From assembly GCF_001424565.1 (NCBI RefSeq), contig NZ_LMOL01000016.1:222523-286522 (forward strand): a stretch of 64,000 nt of DNA. Direction: 5' to 3'. Below, piece by piece: positions 17,987-27,225 of this stretch. The notes below the pieces were generated by a model. The model saw nothing but the letters and a program-made list of their open reading frames with translations, searched no databases and was not told the DNA's origin. This DNA is from Arthrobacter sp. Leaf141. GTDB lineage: Bacteria; Actinomycetota; Actinomycetes; Actinomycetales; Micrococcaceae. Every line of letters begins with the position of its first letter. Position 1 is the stretch's first letter. A program made the position numbers and the translations under genes.

Positions 17987-18017
17987 CTTTCCCAACAGTT
18001 GGGGAAAAGCTGAAGGC

Positions 18018-18635
18018 CTATGCAGGGCCCAGCGCAGGCCAGATTCCCGATGAGCCGCGCCTGTGGCTGTCCATGAGGTGGGTATCCACCATGCCGATAG
18101 CCTCCATCAGGGCGAACATGGTGGTGGGTCCCACGAAGGAGAACCCTTTACCGCGCAGGGCCTTGGAAAGGGCCGCGGATTCAGGAGAGCTGGTGGGTAT
18201 GTCTGAGTGACGGGCAGGGGTGGGCGTGCTGGCCGGTTGGAACTGCCAGACGAAGTCCACCAGTCCACCGTCACCCCGCAATGAGAGGGTAGCCTGCGCG
18301 TTCCTGATGGTCGCCTGGATTTTGAGGCGGTTGCGGACAATGCCCGGATCCTGCAGCAGGCGCTCCACGTCGTGGTCGGTGAACAAGGCGACGGCCTCTG
18401 GGTCGAAGCCGGCGAAGGCAGCCCGGAAGGCGGGCCGCTTCCGCAGTATCGTGGCCCAGGACAGGCCGGCCTGGAACCCCTCGAGGCAGATGCGTTCGTA
18501 GAGCCCCTGCTCATCCCTGACAGGCAGGCCCCACTCGTGGTCGTAATAGTCCTGCATCAGCGGGTTGGCGGCGGCCCAGGCAGGCCGGGACAACCCGTCC
18601 GGTCCGGTGACGACGCCGGCAGTGTCAGGTTCCAC
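18018..18635 (-). CDS. tag: DNA-3-methyladenine glycosylase I family protein
   Basis: Tag removes 3-methyladenine from DNA in base-excision repair. The 205-residue product shows the family pattern NPLMQDYYDHEWGLPV, the FQAGLSWATILRKRPAFR helix-hairpin region and GFSFVGPTTMFALMEAIGMVDTH. The GTG at 18635 is chosen because it lies 9 bases after the crgA stop, which suggests coupling; the frame is open further upstream but runs into crgA. The Cys and His that bind structural zinc near the N-terminus of E. coli Tag, and its C-terminal Cys, are not seen here (see findings). Confidence 0.85.
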   Translation of the reverse strand: MEPDTAGVVTGPDGLSRPAWAAANPLMQDYYDHEWGLPVRDEQGLYERICLEGFQAGLSWATILRKRPAFRAAFAGFDPEAVALFTDHDVERLLQDPGIVRNRLKIQATIRNAQATLSLRGDGGLVDFVWQFQPASTPTPARHSDIPTSSPESAALSKALRGKGFSFVGPTTMFALMEAIGMVDTHLMDSHRRGSSGIWPALGPA

Positions 18636-18643
18636 GGCTGGCG

Positions 18644-18895
18644 CTAGGAGCGCCACCGCGTGGTCATCAGGAAGCCGACGATGGCGATGCCAAAACCGGC
18701 CACAATGTTCCACGATCCCCAGGCCTGGACCGGGAACCGGCCCTCGCTGATGTAAAACGTGATGATCCAGAACAGGCCAATAAGCATCAGGCCGAACATT
18801 ACGGGCTTGAACCAGACCGGATTCGGTTTGTACGCCTGGGACGACGCCTGCTGCGGGGCGCTGGCAGTTTTCTTGCGCGGTTTCGACTCGGGCAC
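18644..18895 (-). CDS. crgA: Cell division protein CrgA
   Basis: CrgA is a small actinobacterial divisome protein that interacts with FtsZ, FtsQ and penicillin-binding proteins. The 83-residue product has a basic N-terminus (PESKPRKKT), the family's NPVWFKPVMFGLMLIGLFW first helix and a second helix GSWNIVAGFGIAIVGFLMTTRW. GTG 18895 follows AAGGAG with 5-base spacing, so the start is well supported; the longer open frame upstream is a shadow. It lies next to sortase and kinase genes as in other actinobacteria. Confidence 0.93.
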   Translation of the reverse strand: MPESKPRKKTASAPQQASSQAYKPNPVWFKPVMFGLMLIGLFWIITFYISEGRFPVQAWGSWNIVAGFGIAIVGFLMTTRWRS

Positions 18896-19067
18896 TGGGT
18901 CTCCTTGGCGGGCTGGGACAAGTTCGGCAACCTGGCCTTGATATCCTGCAAGAAGGAAATAGCCAGTGGTCTGCACGATCTTGGTCAAATCTGGATTCTT
19001 ACTAGCAGCCAATTCTAGCTGTAGTTCCTGGGCCGCCTGCGTCCAGTGGAGCCGCCAAGGAGAACGA

Positions 19068-19865
19068 GTGGTATTGCAGCAGAGGGCCCGACGCGCGGCC
19101 GCTCCTCCTCCCCGCGGCAACGTCGTGCGCCGCGTGGTCGGCGTTGCCGGGGAGTTGCTCATTACGGCGGGCGTCATCCTGCTGCTTTTTGTCGCCTGGC
19201 AGCTCTGGTGGACCAATGTGGAATCAGACGCCGCGCAGTCCCGGGTGATCAAGGAATTCGCGCGGGACCTTGGGGGGTCAGCGGATCCCTCCGCAAACCC
19301 GGCGGCGGCGGCAGCACCGCCGTCGGCCGCTGAAGACTTTGGCGCCCCCGTGGTGGGCGTAGCTCCAGGCCACGCCGGAACCATCGGCATTATGTACATC
19401 CCCAGGTTCGGCGCGGATTACACCCGCCCCATCGTGCAGGGAACAACAGGGGATGTCCTGGACACCCTGGGGCTGGGACACTACGCCAACACGGCCATGC
19501 CGGGAGCGGTGGGCAATTTTGCCGTCGCCGGCCACCGGCAAACCCACGGCGCGGTCCTGGACAACATCCATACCCTGGTCCCGGGTGACAAAATCTATGT
19601 CCAGACCAAAGACGGTTTCTACGTCTACGTATTCCGCAACAACCAGATTGTGATGCCCTCGCGAACGGACGTCCTGGAGCCCGTTCCCACCCGGCCCGGC
19701 GTTGAACCCACCGAAAGCTACCTGACCATGACCAGCTGCAACCCGCGCTTCGGCGCCGAAGAGCGCATCATCGCGTACGCCCTGCTGGACGAGTGGCGTC
19801 CCGCCGCTGCAGGACCGCCCGCGGAAATATCCGGCCAGGTAGCGGCCGCCATGGGACAGGGGTAG
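19068..19865 (+). CDS. Class E sortase
   Basis: Sortases anchor proteins to peptidoglycan. This 265-residue protein has a basic N-terminus, one transmembrane helix (about 30-50, VAGELLITAGVILLLFVAWQLWW), a linker and the sortase barrel. The catalytic His is in AVAGHRQTHG, the Cys in LTMTSCNPRF, and a following Arg in EERIIAY fits the active site. GTG 19068 follows AAGGAG by 5 bases. Class E assignment rests on sequence pattern and gene order near crgA and pknB. Its substrates probably carry LAXTG-type signals, as known for class E. Confidence 0.88.
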   Translation: MVLQQRARRAAAPPPRGNVVRRVVGVAGELLITAGVILLLFVAWQLWWTNVESDAAQSRVIKEFARDLGGSADPSANPAAAAAPPSAAEDFGAPVVGVAPGHAGTIGIMYIPRFGADYTRPIVQGTTGDVLDTLGLGHYANTAMPGAVGNFAVAGHRQTHGAVLDNIHTLVPGDKIYVQTKDGFYVYVFRNNQIVMPSRTDVLEPVPTRPGVEPTESYLTMTSCNPRFGAEERIIAYALLDEWRPAAAGPPAEISGQVAAAMGQG

Positions 19866-19867
19866 GC

Positions 19868-20038
19868 GTGTACAGCTGGCTGTTCCACCACCTTCCGGGT
19901 CCGTTGTGGCTGCGGATCGCCATCTCGCTGGTGCTGATTGGCGTGGCACTGGTATTGATGGTTTTGTACCTTTTCCCGTGGATGTCCCAGTACACCCAGT
20001 TCACCGACTCAACGATTGGTTCCCAAAGCCAGCCATGA
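19868..20038 (+). CDS. Small single-pass membrane protein
   Basis: This 56-residue frame starts at GTG 19868, 2 bases after the sortase stop, and its stop overlaps the next ATG as ATGA. The product (MYSWLFHHLPGPLWLRIAIS, then one transmembrane helix around residues 15-38) ends with a polar tail. Tight packing between two real genes supports it. I do not recognise a function. Confidence 0.75.
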   Translation: MYSWLFHHLPGPLWLRIAISLVLIGVALVLMVLYLFPWMSQYTQFTDSTIGSQSQP

Positions 20039-20676
20039 CCACAGCCAAGATCCTCGTAGTGGATAACTACGACAGTTTCGTCTACACCCTGGTGGGCTAC
20101 CTCCAGGAGCTCGGCGCCGAAACCACAGTGGTGCGCAACGACGACGTGACCCTAGCAGAGGCCATTGAACTGGCCAGCACCCGCGACGGTGTCCTGATCT
20201 CCCCCGGCCCCGGCAACCCGGCCGAGGCCGGCGTCTGCATCGAGCTGATCAAATGGTGCGGGCAGAACAGCAGCCCGATGTTTGGTGTTTGCCTTGGACA
20301 CCAGGCACTGGCTGAGGCCTTCGGAGGGACCGTCACGCACGCCCCGGAACTTATGCACGGCAAGACGTCCCTGGTGGAGCACACGGGCACCAGCGTCTTC
20401 GCCGGGTTGCCGTCGCCGGTGACGGCTACCCGCTACCACTCGCTGGCAGCGGTCCGCGAAACCATTCCGGAGGTCCTGGAAATCACGGCCCAGACAGCGT
20501 CAGGGGTGGTAATGGGGCTCCAGCACCGGACAGCACCGCTGTGCGGCGTCCAGTTCCACCCCGAATCGGTCCTCACCGAGGGCGGCTACCAGATGCTGGG
20601 CAACTGGCTGGAATCGCTCGGCATGGCGGGTGCCGCGGCCAAAGCGGCTACGCTCAGCCCCCTCATCCAGCACTGA
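20035..20676 (+). CDS. trpG: Aminodeoxychorismate/anthranilate synthase component II (glutamine amidotransferase)
   Basis: A class I glutamine amidotransferase of 213 residues that supplies ammonia to an aminase partner for folate (PabB) or tryptophan (TrpE) synthesis. Motifs are ILVVDNYDSFVYTLV, ISPGPGNPAEAG, the nucleophile Cys in GVCLGHQAL, and the His-Glu pair in GVQFHPESVLTEGG. It occupies the same place as the mycobacterial trpG gene between crgA and pknB. No component I gene is near, so which pathway it serves cannot be decided; it may serve both. Confidence 0.92.
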   Translation: MTTAKILVVDNYDSFVYTLVGYLQELGAETTVVRNDDVTLAEAIELASTRDGVLISPGPGNPAEAGVCIELIKWCGQNSSPMFGVCLGHQALAEAFGGTVTHAPELMHGKTSLVEHTGTSVFAGLPSPVTATRYHSLAAVRETIPEVLEITAQTASGVVMGLQHRTAPLCGVQFHPESVLTEGGYQMLGNWLESLGMAGAAAKAATLSPLIQH

Positions 20677-20696
20677 CCCCGCGGTCCTGGCTCCTG

Positions 20697-22646
20697 TTAC
20701 TTCTTTTTGGTCGCTGTCGGCGTTGGAGTCGGCGTGGGTGTGGGTGGCGGCGGCGGAGCTTTGGCCACCACGATGTTCACGGTGCTGCCCTGTTCCAGCG
20801 TGGCATTGACGGGCGCTGACTGGTCGGTCACCCGGCCGGCTTCGACCTCGGAATTTTCAACCTCCGCCACCACCGGAACCAGGCTCAGCGCCTTGAGGGC
20901 AGTCTCGGCTTCTTCGCGTGTCCGGCCGCGCAGCTCGGGAACCGCCACCTTCCCGGTGGAGACCACCAGCTCAACAGTGGATCCGACGCCCACCGACTGG
21001 CCGGGCGCGGGGCTGGAGGTGATGACAATGCCGGCCGGGACCGTTGCGCTGTTGGCCGTTGTAGTGGTGGGCGCACCCACCAGGCCCATCTGCCGCAGGA
21101 TGTCACGCGCAGCCGCCTCAGTGGCGCCTGGCAGGCTGTCGGGGATCTTCACTGCGCTGGGTCCCTCGGAGATGTTCAGCAGGATTTCAGCGCCGGGATC
21201 CAGCTCCGTGCCGGTGGTGGGGTCGGTCCCCAGCGCGGTGCCCTTGGCCACCGAGTCGCTGGCCTGCCTGACAATTTTGGGCCGCAAATCGGCGTTGTAG
21301 AGCTCCTGCAGAGCCGCCGATTCAGTCATGGTGGAGACCGAAGGCACCTGCACCTTCGGTGCGGCGGGAGCGGGCCTGTTGACGGAGTTGTACAGCCATA
21401 GGCCGCCTCCCGCCAGTATCAGCAGCGTGAAGACCACCAGCGTGGCAATCCACGCACGACGGCGTGACTTCTGTCCTGCAGTCCGGTCGCGTTCGGGGGT
21501 GAGGCCCAGCGGCAGCGCATCGGCGGGCGGCGGATCAAATTTGCCGGCGTCGCTGTTGCCCCAGGACTCAGTGGCTGCATCGCGGGTCGATGCGAACGAG
21601 CTGGCGGCCATGATCCCGGTTGGCGCATCGTCAGCCCGTCCTGTCCCCGCAAGGGCGAAAGCCTCGGTGGGAGGCGCCGCGGGGGCGGGAACATGGTCGT
21701 TGGGGTCGGTGGGGGCTTCCGAGGCGGCAACGGCAGGCACGGGAATGCCGGACCGGGCTGCCCGGAGCGCCCGGCGGAAAGCCGCTGCGTCCTGGAAACG
21801 GTCGTCCCTGTTTTTCTGCAGCGCCTTGGCCAGGACCGTATCCAGGGCAGGCGTCACGTCCGGATTGATGCTGCTGGCCGGTTCCGGTATTTCACGGACG
21901 TGCTGGTAGGCCACGGACACCGGGCTGTCACCGATGAAGGGCGGCCGGGAGGTCAGCATTTCGTACAGCAGGCAGGCCGCGGAGTACAGGTCGCTGCGGG
22001 CATCCACGGACTCTCCCCGTGCCTGCTCAGGAGAGAGGTACTGGGCGGTACCCACTACCGCCTGCGTCTGCGTCATGGTGGCCGAGGAATCGGCAATGGC
22101 ACGGGCGATGCCGAAGTCCATGACCTTCACCGTGTTGGGCCCGGCGCAGTACATCACGTTGGCCGGCTTGATGTCCCGGTGGACGATCCCTGCTTTGTGG
22201 CTGTATTCGAGGGCACCCAGGACACCGAGGCAGTATTCGATGGCCTGGGGAATCGTGACGTCCTTGGCCCGGATGAGGTCGCGGAGGGTCTGTCCGTCCA
22301 CGAACTCCATCACGATGTAGGGCACCTTGACGGTCTCTTCCGATCCGTCATGGACCAGGTGTTCGCCGGTGTCATAAATCGCCACGATGGACGGGTGGTT
22401 GAGGGCCGCTACGGCTTGGGCCTCGCGCTTGAACCGGGCCTGGAACTGCGGGTCCCGGGCAAGGTCGGGCCGGAGCAGCTTGATGGCAACGGTCCGTCCC
22501 AGCCGGGTGTCGAGGCCCCTGTGGACATCGGCCATGCCCCCGCGGCCGATCAGTTCACCCAGTTCGTAGCGTTCGCTCAGGACGCGCCGGATATCCACCG
22601 GGAGGTTGTCCTCCCGGTGCATCGGGGTGCGCGATGGGTCCGTCAC
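20697..22646 (-). CDS. pknB: Serine/threonine protein kinase PknB with three PASTA domains
   Basis: A receptor-type kinase that senses peptidoglycan fragments. The 649-residue protein has a kinase domain (1-290) with the VAIKLL lysine, HRDIKPANV loop, DFGIAR and SPEQARG; a Ser/Thr/Pro-rich juxtamembrane region; a transmembrane helix (about 398-416); three PASTA repeats (about 434-500, 500-568, 568-633); and a Pro-Thr repeat tail ending in Lys. The gap to pknA upstream is 15 bases. In M. tuberculosis PknB regulates growth and division through FHA and wall-synthesis substrates; that role is inferred here from gene order. Confidence 0.95.
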   Translation of the reverse strand: MTDPSRTPMHREDNLPVDIRRVLSERYELGELIGRGGMADVHRGLDTRLGRTVAIKLLRPDLARDPQFQARFKREAQAVAALNHPSIVAIYDTGEHLVHDGSEETVKVPYIVMEFVDGQTLRDLIRAKDVTIPQAIEYCLGVLGALEYSHKAGIVHRDIKPANVMYCAGPNTVKVMDFGIARAIADSSATMTQTQAVVGTAQYLSPEQARGESVDARSDLYSAACLLYEMLTSRPPFIGDSPVSVAYQHVREIPEPASSINPDVTPALDTVLAKALQKNRDDRFQDAAAFRRALRAARSGIPVPAVAASEAPTDPNDHVPAPAAPPTEAFALAGTGRADDAPTGIMAASSFASTRDAATESWGNSDAGKFDPPPADALPLGLTPERDRTAGQKSRRRAWIATLVVFTLLILAGGGLWLYNSVNRPAPAAPKVQVPSVSTMTESAALQELYNADLRPKIVRQASDSVAKGTALGTDPTTGTELDPGAEILLNISEGPSAVKIPDSLPGATEAAARDILRQMGLVGAPTTTTANSATVPAGIVITSSPAPGQSVGVGSTVELVVSTGKVAVPELRGRTREEAETALKALSLVPVVAEVENSEVEAGRVTDQSAPVNATLEQGSTVNIVVAKAPPPPPTPTPTPTPTATKKK

Positions 22647-22661
22647 TGGTTGTTCCGTTGC

Positions 22662-24377
22662 TTACGGTTTACAGGTTGCCTGCGCTCCCGGCAGCTGGCC
22701 GGTGGCGCAATCGGTGACGGTCGGAGCGGACGGAGCGGTCGTGGGAGCCTCCTTGGTGGGTGCTGCCGTAGTGGGTGCCGGCGGCTCGGTGGTCTGCGGG
22801 GCGACTGCGTAGGTGACAGTGATTGTTGAGCCCGGGGGGACGGGACCCGACGGATTCACATCCAGGACGGTGCCAGGTTCAGCGTCATCGGTGACTTGGG
22901 TGACGCCGTTGACTCCGAGCCCGAGGTTGACCAGGTCGGTGCGCACCTGCTGGTACGACCTGCCCAAGTAGGCCGCCGGAATGATGTCCACGGTCTCCGG
23001 CGCTTCGCTGGTGGTCGGCGGCGGGGTGGTGACCGGCTCAGTGGTGGGCGGCGCTGATGAGGGCGGCGCGGACCGGGTGGGGCTGGCGCTGGTGGCCTGC
23101 GGGCTGCTGGACGTGGGTCCGGCAGTGGTGTCGTCGGACGGGGAAAACAGTCCCTGCTGGTTGAGGAAGACCCCCACGAGCACAAACAGCCCCAGCAGGA
23201 TCAGTGCCACCAACGGCCAGGTCCAAGGGCTGCGGCCCTTGCGTTTGGGCTGGTCGGCGGGCTCGTCGTCGTACGCTGGCTCGTCCTGGCTCCAGCTCCG
23301 TTCCGCGGCCAGCGCGTTGGCCCGGGCCAGCGTTCCCTGGGGCGCGTCGGCGTCCTGGGCGGCGGCGGCCCCTGCACCGGCTGCCGCACCCGCTGCTGCC
23401 GCACCCACGGCGGGCAATGCCGAGGTGTGCGTTGGAGCGTCCCGCTGGGTGCCCACCACGCTGGTGGGCGCAGTGGCCGTGTCCACCGGCGCGGTGACGG
23501 GGCCCGTGCCGGAATCGAAAAGGAGCATGCCCGGCACTGCCGCGCGGGCGGCGCTGATGTCCCCGTTGCGGATGGCCTCGGCGGCTTCCGACAGCTTGAT
23601 GGCGTTGGCGGGACGGTTCTTGGGGTCCTTGGCCAGCATGGACATCAGGAGGGCGCGTACGGGAGTGGGCAGGGTTTCGGGCAGCGGCGGCGGCGCATCG
23701 TTGACCTGGGCCAGCGCGATGGCAATCTGCGATTCCCCGGAGAACGGGCGGTGGCCGGTGAGGCATTCGTAGCCGATGACGCCCAGCGAATAGATGTCGG
23801 AGGAACCGGTGGCGGTCTGGCCGGTGGCCTGCTCCGGAGCCAGGTATTGGGCCGTTCCCATGACTTGCCCGGTTTGGGTCAGCGGCACCTGGTCGGCGAG
23901 CCTGGCGATGCCGAAGTCAGTGACCTTAACCCGGCCGTCAGGGGTGATCAGGAGGTTTCCGGGCTTGATGTCCCGGTGCACCAGGCCCTGGGCGTGGGCC
24001 ACGGACAGGGCCCGGGCAGTCTGGGCAATCATGGACAGGGTACGGTCCGGGGACAGCACCTGTTCGTGCTCGATGATGCTGCTCAGCGGCTGGCCGGGCA
24101 CCAGTTCCATCACCAGGTAGGCGGAGCCCTCCTCCTCGCCGTAGTCGAAGACGTTGGCGATGCCCACGTGGTTGAGCAGGGCGGTGTGGCGGGCCTCAGC
24201 GCGGAAGCGCTGGAGGAAGCCCGGATCCCCGGTGTATTCCTCTTTCAGCACCTTGATGGCGACGATGCGGCCAAGGACCAGGTCCTTGGCTTTCCAGACC
24301 TCCCCCATCCCGCCGATCGCAATCCGCGTGGTCAGCTGGAATCTGCCGCCGAGGGTGATTCCGGTTGTAGGCCTCAC
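22662..24377 (-). CDS. pknA: Serine/threonine protein kinase PknA-like, with one PASTA domain
   Basis: This 571-residue kinase has a catalytic domain (1-275) with [31 protein letters not shown] and APEQATG. A variable Ala/Pro linker precedes a transmembrane helix (about 385-403), a Ser/Thr/Pro stalk and one PASTA repeat (about 465-530). A tail with two Cys follows. The GTG start overlaps the TGA of pbpA, so translation is coupled. Mycobacterial PknA lacks PASTA repeats, so this one differs. Operon order assigns the name. Confidence 0.93.
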   Translation of the reverse strand: MRPTTGITLGGRFQLTTRIAIGGMGEVWKAKDLVLGRIVAIKVLKEEYTGDPGFLQRFRAEARHTALLNHVGIANVFDYGEEEGSAYLVMELVPGQPLSSIIEHEQVLSPDRTLSMIAQTARALSVAHAQGLVHRDIKPGNLLITPDGRVKVTDFGIARLADQVPLTQTGQVMGTAQYLAPEQATGQTATGSSDIYSLGVIGYECLTGHRPFSGESQIAIALAQVNDAPPPLPETLPTPVRALLMSMLAKDPKNRPANAIKLSEAAEAIRNGDISAARAAVPGMLLFDSGTGPVTAPVDTATAPTSVVGTQRDAPTHTSALPAVGAAAAGAAAGAGAAAAQDADAPQGTLARANALAAERSWSQDEPAYDDEPADQPKRKGRSPWTWPLVALILLGLFVLVGVFLNQQGLFSPSDDTTAGPTSSSPQATSASPTRSAPPSSAPPTTEPVTTPPPTTSEAPETVDIIPAAYLGRSYQQVRTDLVNLGLGVNGVTQVTDDAEPGTVLDVNPSGPVPPGSTITVTYAVAPQTTEPPAPTTAAPTKEAPTTAPSAPTVTDCATGQLPGAQATCKP

Positions 24378-25840
24378 TTATTCAACACCGCCTCAAAAAT
24401 CTTCTTCGCGTTCGGACTGGTTAGCTGTGCGCCGGTAACAACGTCTACGTCTTCCATCACGATGGTGACGGCCACCTGAGGGTTGCCTGCTGGAGCAAAA
24501 CCCGTAAACCAGGAATTGTTGGTGCCGCCGGCGTTCCCGAGCTCTGCGGTGCCGGTCTTGCCGGCGACTTCCACACCCGGTACAGCGGCGCCACGGGCAA
24601 TGCCCTGGCTTACCGCGCTTTCCATCCACTCGGTAATCTGGTTGGCAATCTCGGGAGTTGTGGAGGTCCGCAACTGTTCAGGCTGTGGTTCGTCGATGAC
24701 CCGCAGGTCAGGTGAGCGCAGGGTTTTGATCAGGCTGGGAGCCATCTGGACGCCGTCGTTGGCGATCGCTGCCGTCATCATGTTGATCTGCAGGGGAGTT
24801 GCCCGGACATCCTTCTGCCCCACTGAGGACTGCGCCAGCCCCGGACCGTCAAGGTCGTCGGGGAAGCTGTTGTCCGTGGCGTGGGCCAGCTTCAGCTGGT
24901 CGCCCACGTCCTCGCCGATGCCGAATTTTTTTGCCTGCTCGGCGATCGCGTCCCGGCCCAGGTCCAGGGCGATGCTGGCGAAGGGTGTATTGCAGGATTG
25001 CTGCAGGGCGAAGGCGAAACTGGCCTCGGTGCGGGTATAGCAGTTTCCGCCGGCGTAGTTGGGCAGGCTGTAATCGATGCCGTCGAAGGGCAGCTGCGCC
25101 GGGTTGGGCAACACACTGTCCTTGTTGTACTTCCCCGAGGCGAGGGCCGCTGCGGTGTCCACCAGCTTAAAGACGGATCCCGGGGCCAGGAGCTCGCCTG
25201 TGGGTCCGCTGACATTCTGGTTCAGGTTGATCCCGGGAACCTTGATCAGCTGATCCATCGCTGCCTGCTCAGCCGTGCGGTCCTGCGTGGCCACGGTGTT
25301 GGGGTCGTACGAAGGCTTGGACACCATGGCCAGGATGGCCCCGGTCTTCGGGTCGGTGACCACAATCGAGCCGCGCTGGCCGTCCGGTATCAGGCTGTAA
25401 GCCAGTTTCTGCAGTTCCGGGTCGATGGTCAGTTCCACGGAGGCACCCTTGGGCTGGCTGCCCAGGAACAACTGGCCGATCCGGTCCAGGAACAGCTGGT
25501 CCGAATTCCCGGCCAGGACCTCGCCCATGGACTGTTCCAGGCCGGTGGCGCCATAGCTTTGCGAGAAGTACCCGGTGAGGCCCGCGTACAGATCCCCCTG
25601 GGGATAGGTGCGCTGGAAGGCACACACTTCGGAGGTGCCTTCCACGGACTCCGCAACGGGATCGCCGCCCACAATGATGGCACCGCGGTCGTTGCAGAAG
25701 TTCTGCAGGACGGCCCGTTGGTTCAGCGGGTTGGCCTTGAGGTCGTCGGCGCCCACCACCTGCACAAAGCTGATGGCGCCGAAAATGAGGGCGAACATGG
25801 CAACTGCTGCCACCCAGGAGTTACGGATTGCCTGGTTCAT
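24374..25840 (-). CDS. pbpA: Penicillin-binding protein PbpA (transpeptidase)
   Basis: A class B penicillin-binding protein that cross-links peptidoglycan with the SEDS partner encoded upstream. The 488-residue product starts [20 protein letters not shown] at ATG 25840, which overlaps the rodA stop (ATGA). The N-terminal helix is followed by a dimerisation domain and the transpeptidase domain: the SVFK nucleophile motif in [17 protein letters not shown] in [13 protein letters not shown], and KTG in [11 protein letters not shown]. The frame is open another 302 codons upstream, but that stretch runs antiphase over rodA and is not protein-like. Confidence 0.94.
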   Translation of the reverse strand: MNQAIRNSWVAAVAMFALIFGAISFVQVVGADDLKANPLNQRAVLQNFCNDRGAIIVGGDPVAESVEGTSEVCAFQRTYPQGDLYAGLTGYFSQSYGATGLEQSMGEVLAGNSDQLFLDRIGQLFLGSQPKGASVELTIDPELQKLAYSLIPDGQRGSIVVTDPKTGAILAMVSKPSYDPNTVATQDRTAEQAAMDQLIKVPGINLNQNVSGPTGELLAPGSVFKLVDTAAALASGKYNKDSVLPNPAQLPFDGIDYSLPNYAGGNCYTRTEASFAFALQQSCNTPFASIALDLGRDAIAEQAKKFGIGEDVGDQLKLAHATDNSFPDDLDGPGLAQSSVGQKDVRATPLQINMMTAAIANDGVQMAPSLIKTLRSPDLRVIDEPQPEQLRTSTTPEIANQITEWMESAVSQGIARGAAVPGVEVAGKTGTAELGNAGGTNNSWFTGFAPAGNPQVAVTIVMEDVDVVTGAQLTSPNAKKIFEAVLNK

Positions 25841-27225
25841 GCCTGTTTCACCGCCTGGGTGGGAGTATCGATGCCGGTGGATTCCGCTGCGCCGGCGGGA
25901 GGCAGCGGTGTGGTGTCCACCGGGCCGCGGGCGGTGTGCGAGATCAATAGGAGCAGGCCCACAATGATCCAGTTGGCCAGCAGCGATGAACCGCCGGCCG
26001 CGAGGAACGGTGTGGTCAGGCCCGTGAGCGGGATCAGCCGGGTGACCCCGCCGATGACCACAAAGCACTGCAGGGCGACGGCGAAGGACAAGCCGCATGC
26101 CAGCAGCTTCCCGAAGGCGTCGCGGGTGCCAAGTGCTGCCCGGAAGCCGCGGGTGAAGAGCAGCAGATACAGCAGGACAACGGCGAACAGGCCGATGAGA
26201 CCGAGTTCCTCGCCGATGGACGCGATGATCATGTCGCTGTTGGCGAAGGGGACCAGGTCTGGCCGCCCCTGGCCCAGGCCGGTACCCACCAGGCCGCCGT
26301 TGGCCATCCCGAACAGTCCTTCGATCACCTGCCGGCTTCCGTCCCGGTATACGTCCGGGCTGAAGGCATTGAGCCACCCATAGATGCGCTGTTCCACGTG
26401 GGAGAAGACCTGGGCGGCAACAAAGCCGCCGCCCAGGATCAGCGCCAGGCCGATCACCACCCAGCTGATCCGGCTGGTGGCCACGTAGATCATCACGATG
26501 AACAGTCCGAAGAAGAGCACCGACGAGCCGAGGTCGCGCTGGAAGATCAGCACGCCGATGCTGACCAGCCACGCCGTGATCATGGGGCCCATGTCCTTGA
26601 ACCGCGGAAACTGCAGGGGACCGACTTTGCGGCCGGCCAGCAGGATCAGGTCGCGGTTTGAGGAAAGATACCCGGCAAAGAATATTGCAAGCGTGATCTT
26701 GGCTACTTCGCCGGGCTGGAACGTCATGGGCCCGATCTGGATCCACACCCTGGCGCCGAGGATTTCACCGGCGCTGATCCCGGGGATCAGCGGCAGCAGG
26801 AGGAGCAAGGCGCTGGCAGCCAGTGAAATGAACGTGAACCGGCGGAGTACGCGGTGATCGCGGAGGAACCAGATCACGGCAATGGCCACGGCCATGGCGA
26901 TCAGGGTCCACCGCAGCTGGTTGTTGCCGGTGTCCTGGTCTGGAGCGTCCAGGCGGTGGATGATGGCCAGACCGAGACCGTTGAGGGCCACCACGATCGG
27001 AAGTATTACTGGATCGGCATATTTAGCGCGGAGCCGGAGGACCACATGGAAAACCAGGGCCGCCACGGCCAGGAGGCTCGACTGGAACCAGAAGTCGGAG
27101 TCGAACGCCTTCTCCTGATCCACACCCACCAGCATGTTGGCACCGATCCCCACGGCAAGGGCCAGGACCAGCAAGGCCAGTTCGACGTTCCGGCGGGGTT
27201 TTGGCATGGTGCTCAGCTGGCTCAT
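25837..27225 (-). CDS. rodA: SEDS-family peptidoglycan glycosyltransferase RodA/FtsW
   Basis: A SEDS-family protein of 462 residues with about ten to twelve transmembrane helices polymerises glycan strands from lipid II. Conserved features include GARVWIQIGPMTFQPGEVAKI, FQRDLGSSVLFF and SRQVIEGLFGMANGGLVGTGLGQG; the long SDMI segment and GVTRLIPLTGLTTPFLAAGGSS region are also typical. It is coupled to pbpA by ATGA and to pstP by an overlapping ATGA. RodA (elongation) versus FtsW (division) is decided only by this conserved operon context. Confidence 0.93.
   Translation of the reverse strand: MSQLSTMPKPRRNVELALLVLALAVGIGANMLVGVDQEKAFDSDFWFQSSLLAVAALVFHVVLRLRAKYADPVILPIVVALNGLGLAIIHRLDAPDQDTGNNQLRWTLIAMAVAIAVIWFLRDHRVLRRFTFISLAASALLLLLPLIPGISAGEILGARVWIQIGPMTFQPGEVAKITLAIFFAGYLSSNRDLILLAGRKVGPLQFPRFKDMGPMITAWLVSIGVLIFQRDLGSSVLFFGLFIVMIYVATSRISWVVIGLALILGGGFVAAQVFSHVEQRIYGWLNAFSPDVYRDGSRQVIEGLFGMANGGLVGTGLGQGRPDLVPFANSDMIIASIGEELGLIGLFAVVLLYLLLFTRGFRAALGTRDAFGKLLACGLSFAVALQCFVVIGGVTRLIPLTGLTTPFLAAGGSSLLANWIIVGLLLLISHTARGPVDTTPLPPAGAAESTGIDTPTQAVKQA

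Noticed and set aside
20705..20760. Pro-Thr repeat at the end of pknB considered as a tandem DNA repeat
   Set aside because: It is a coding Pro-Thr tail rather than an independent repeat element.
24374..26746. An extended pbpA frame of 790 codons
   Set aside because: The 302 extra codons are another frame of rodA; real PbpA begins at ATG 25840 with a membrane helix and an ATGA overlap with rodA.
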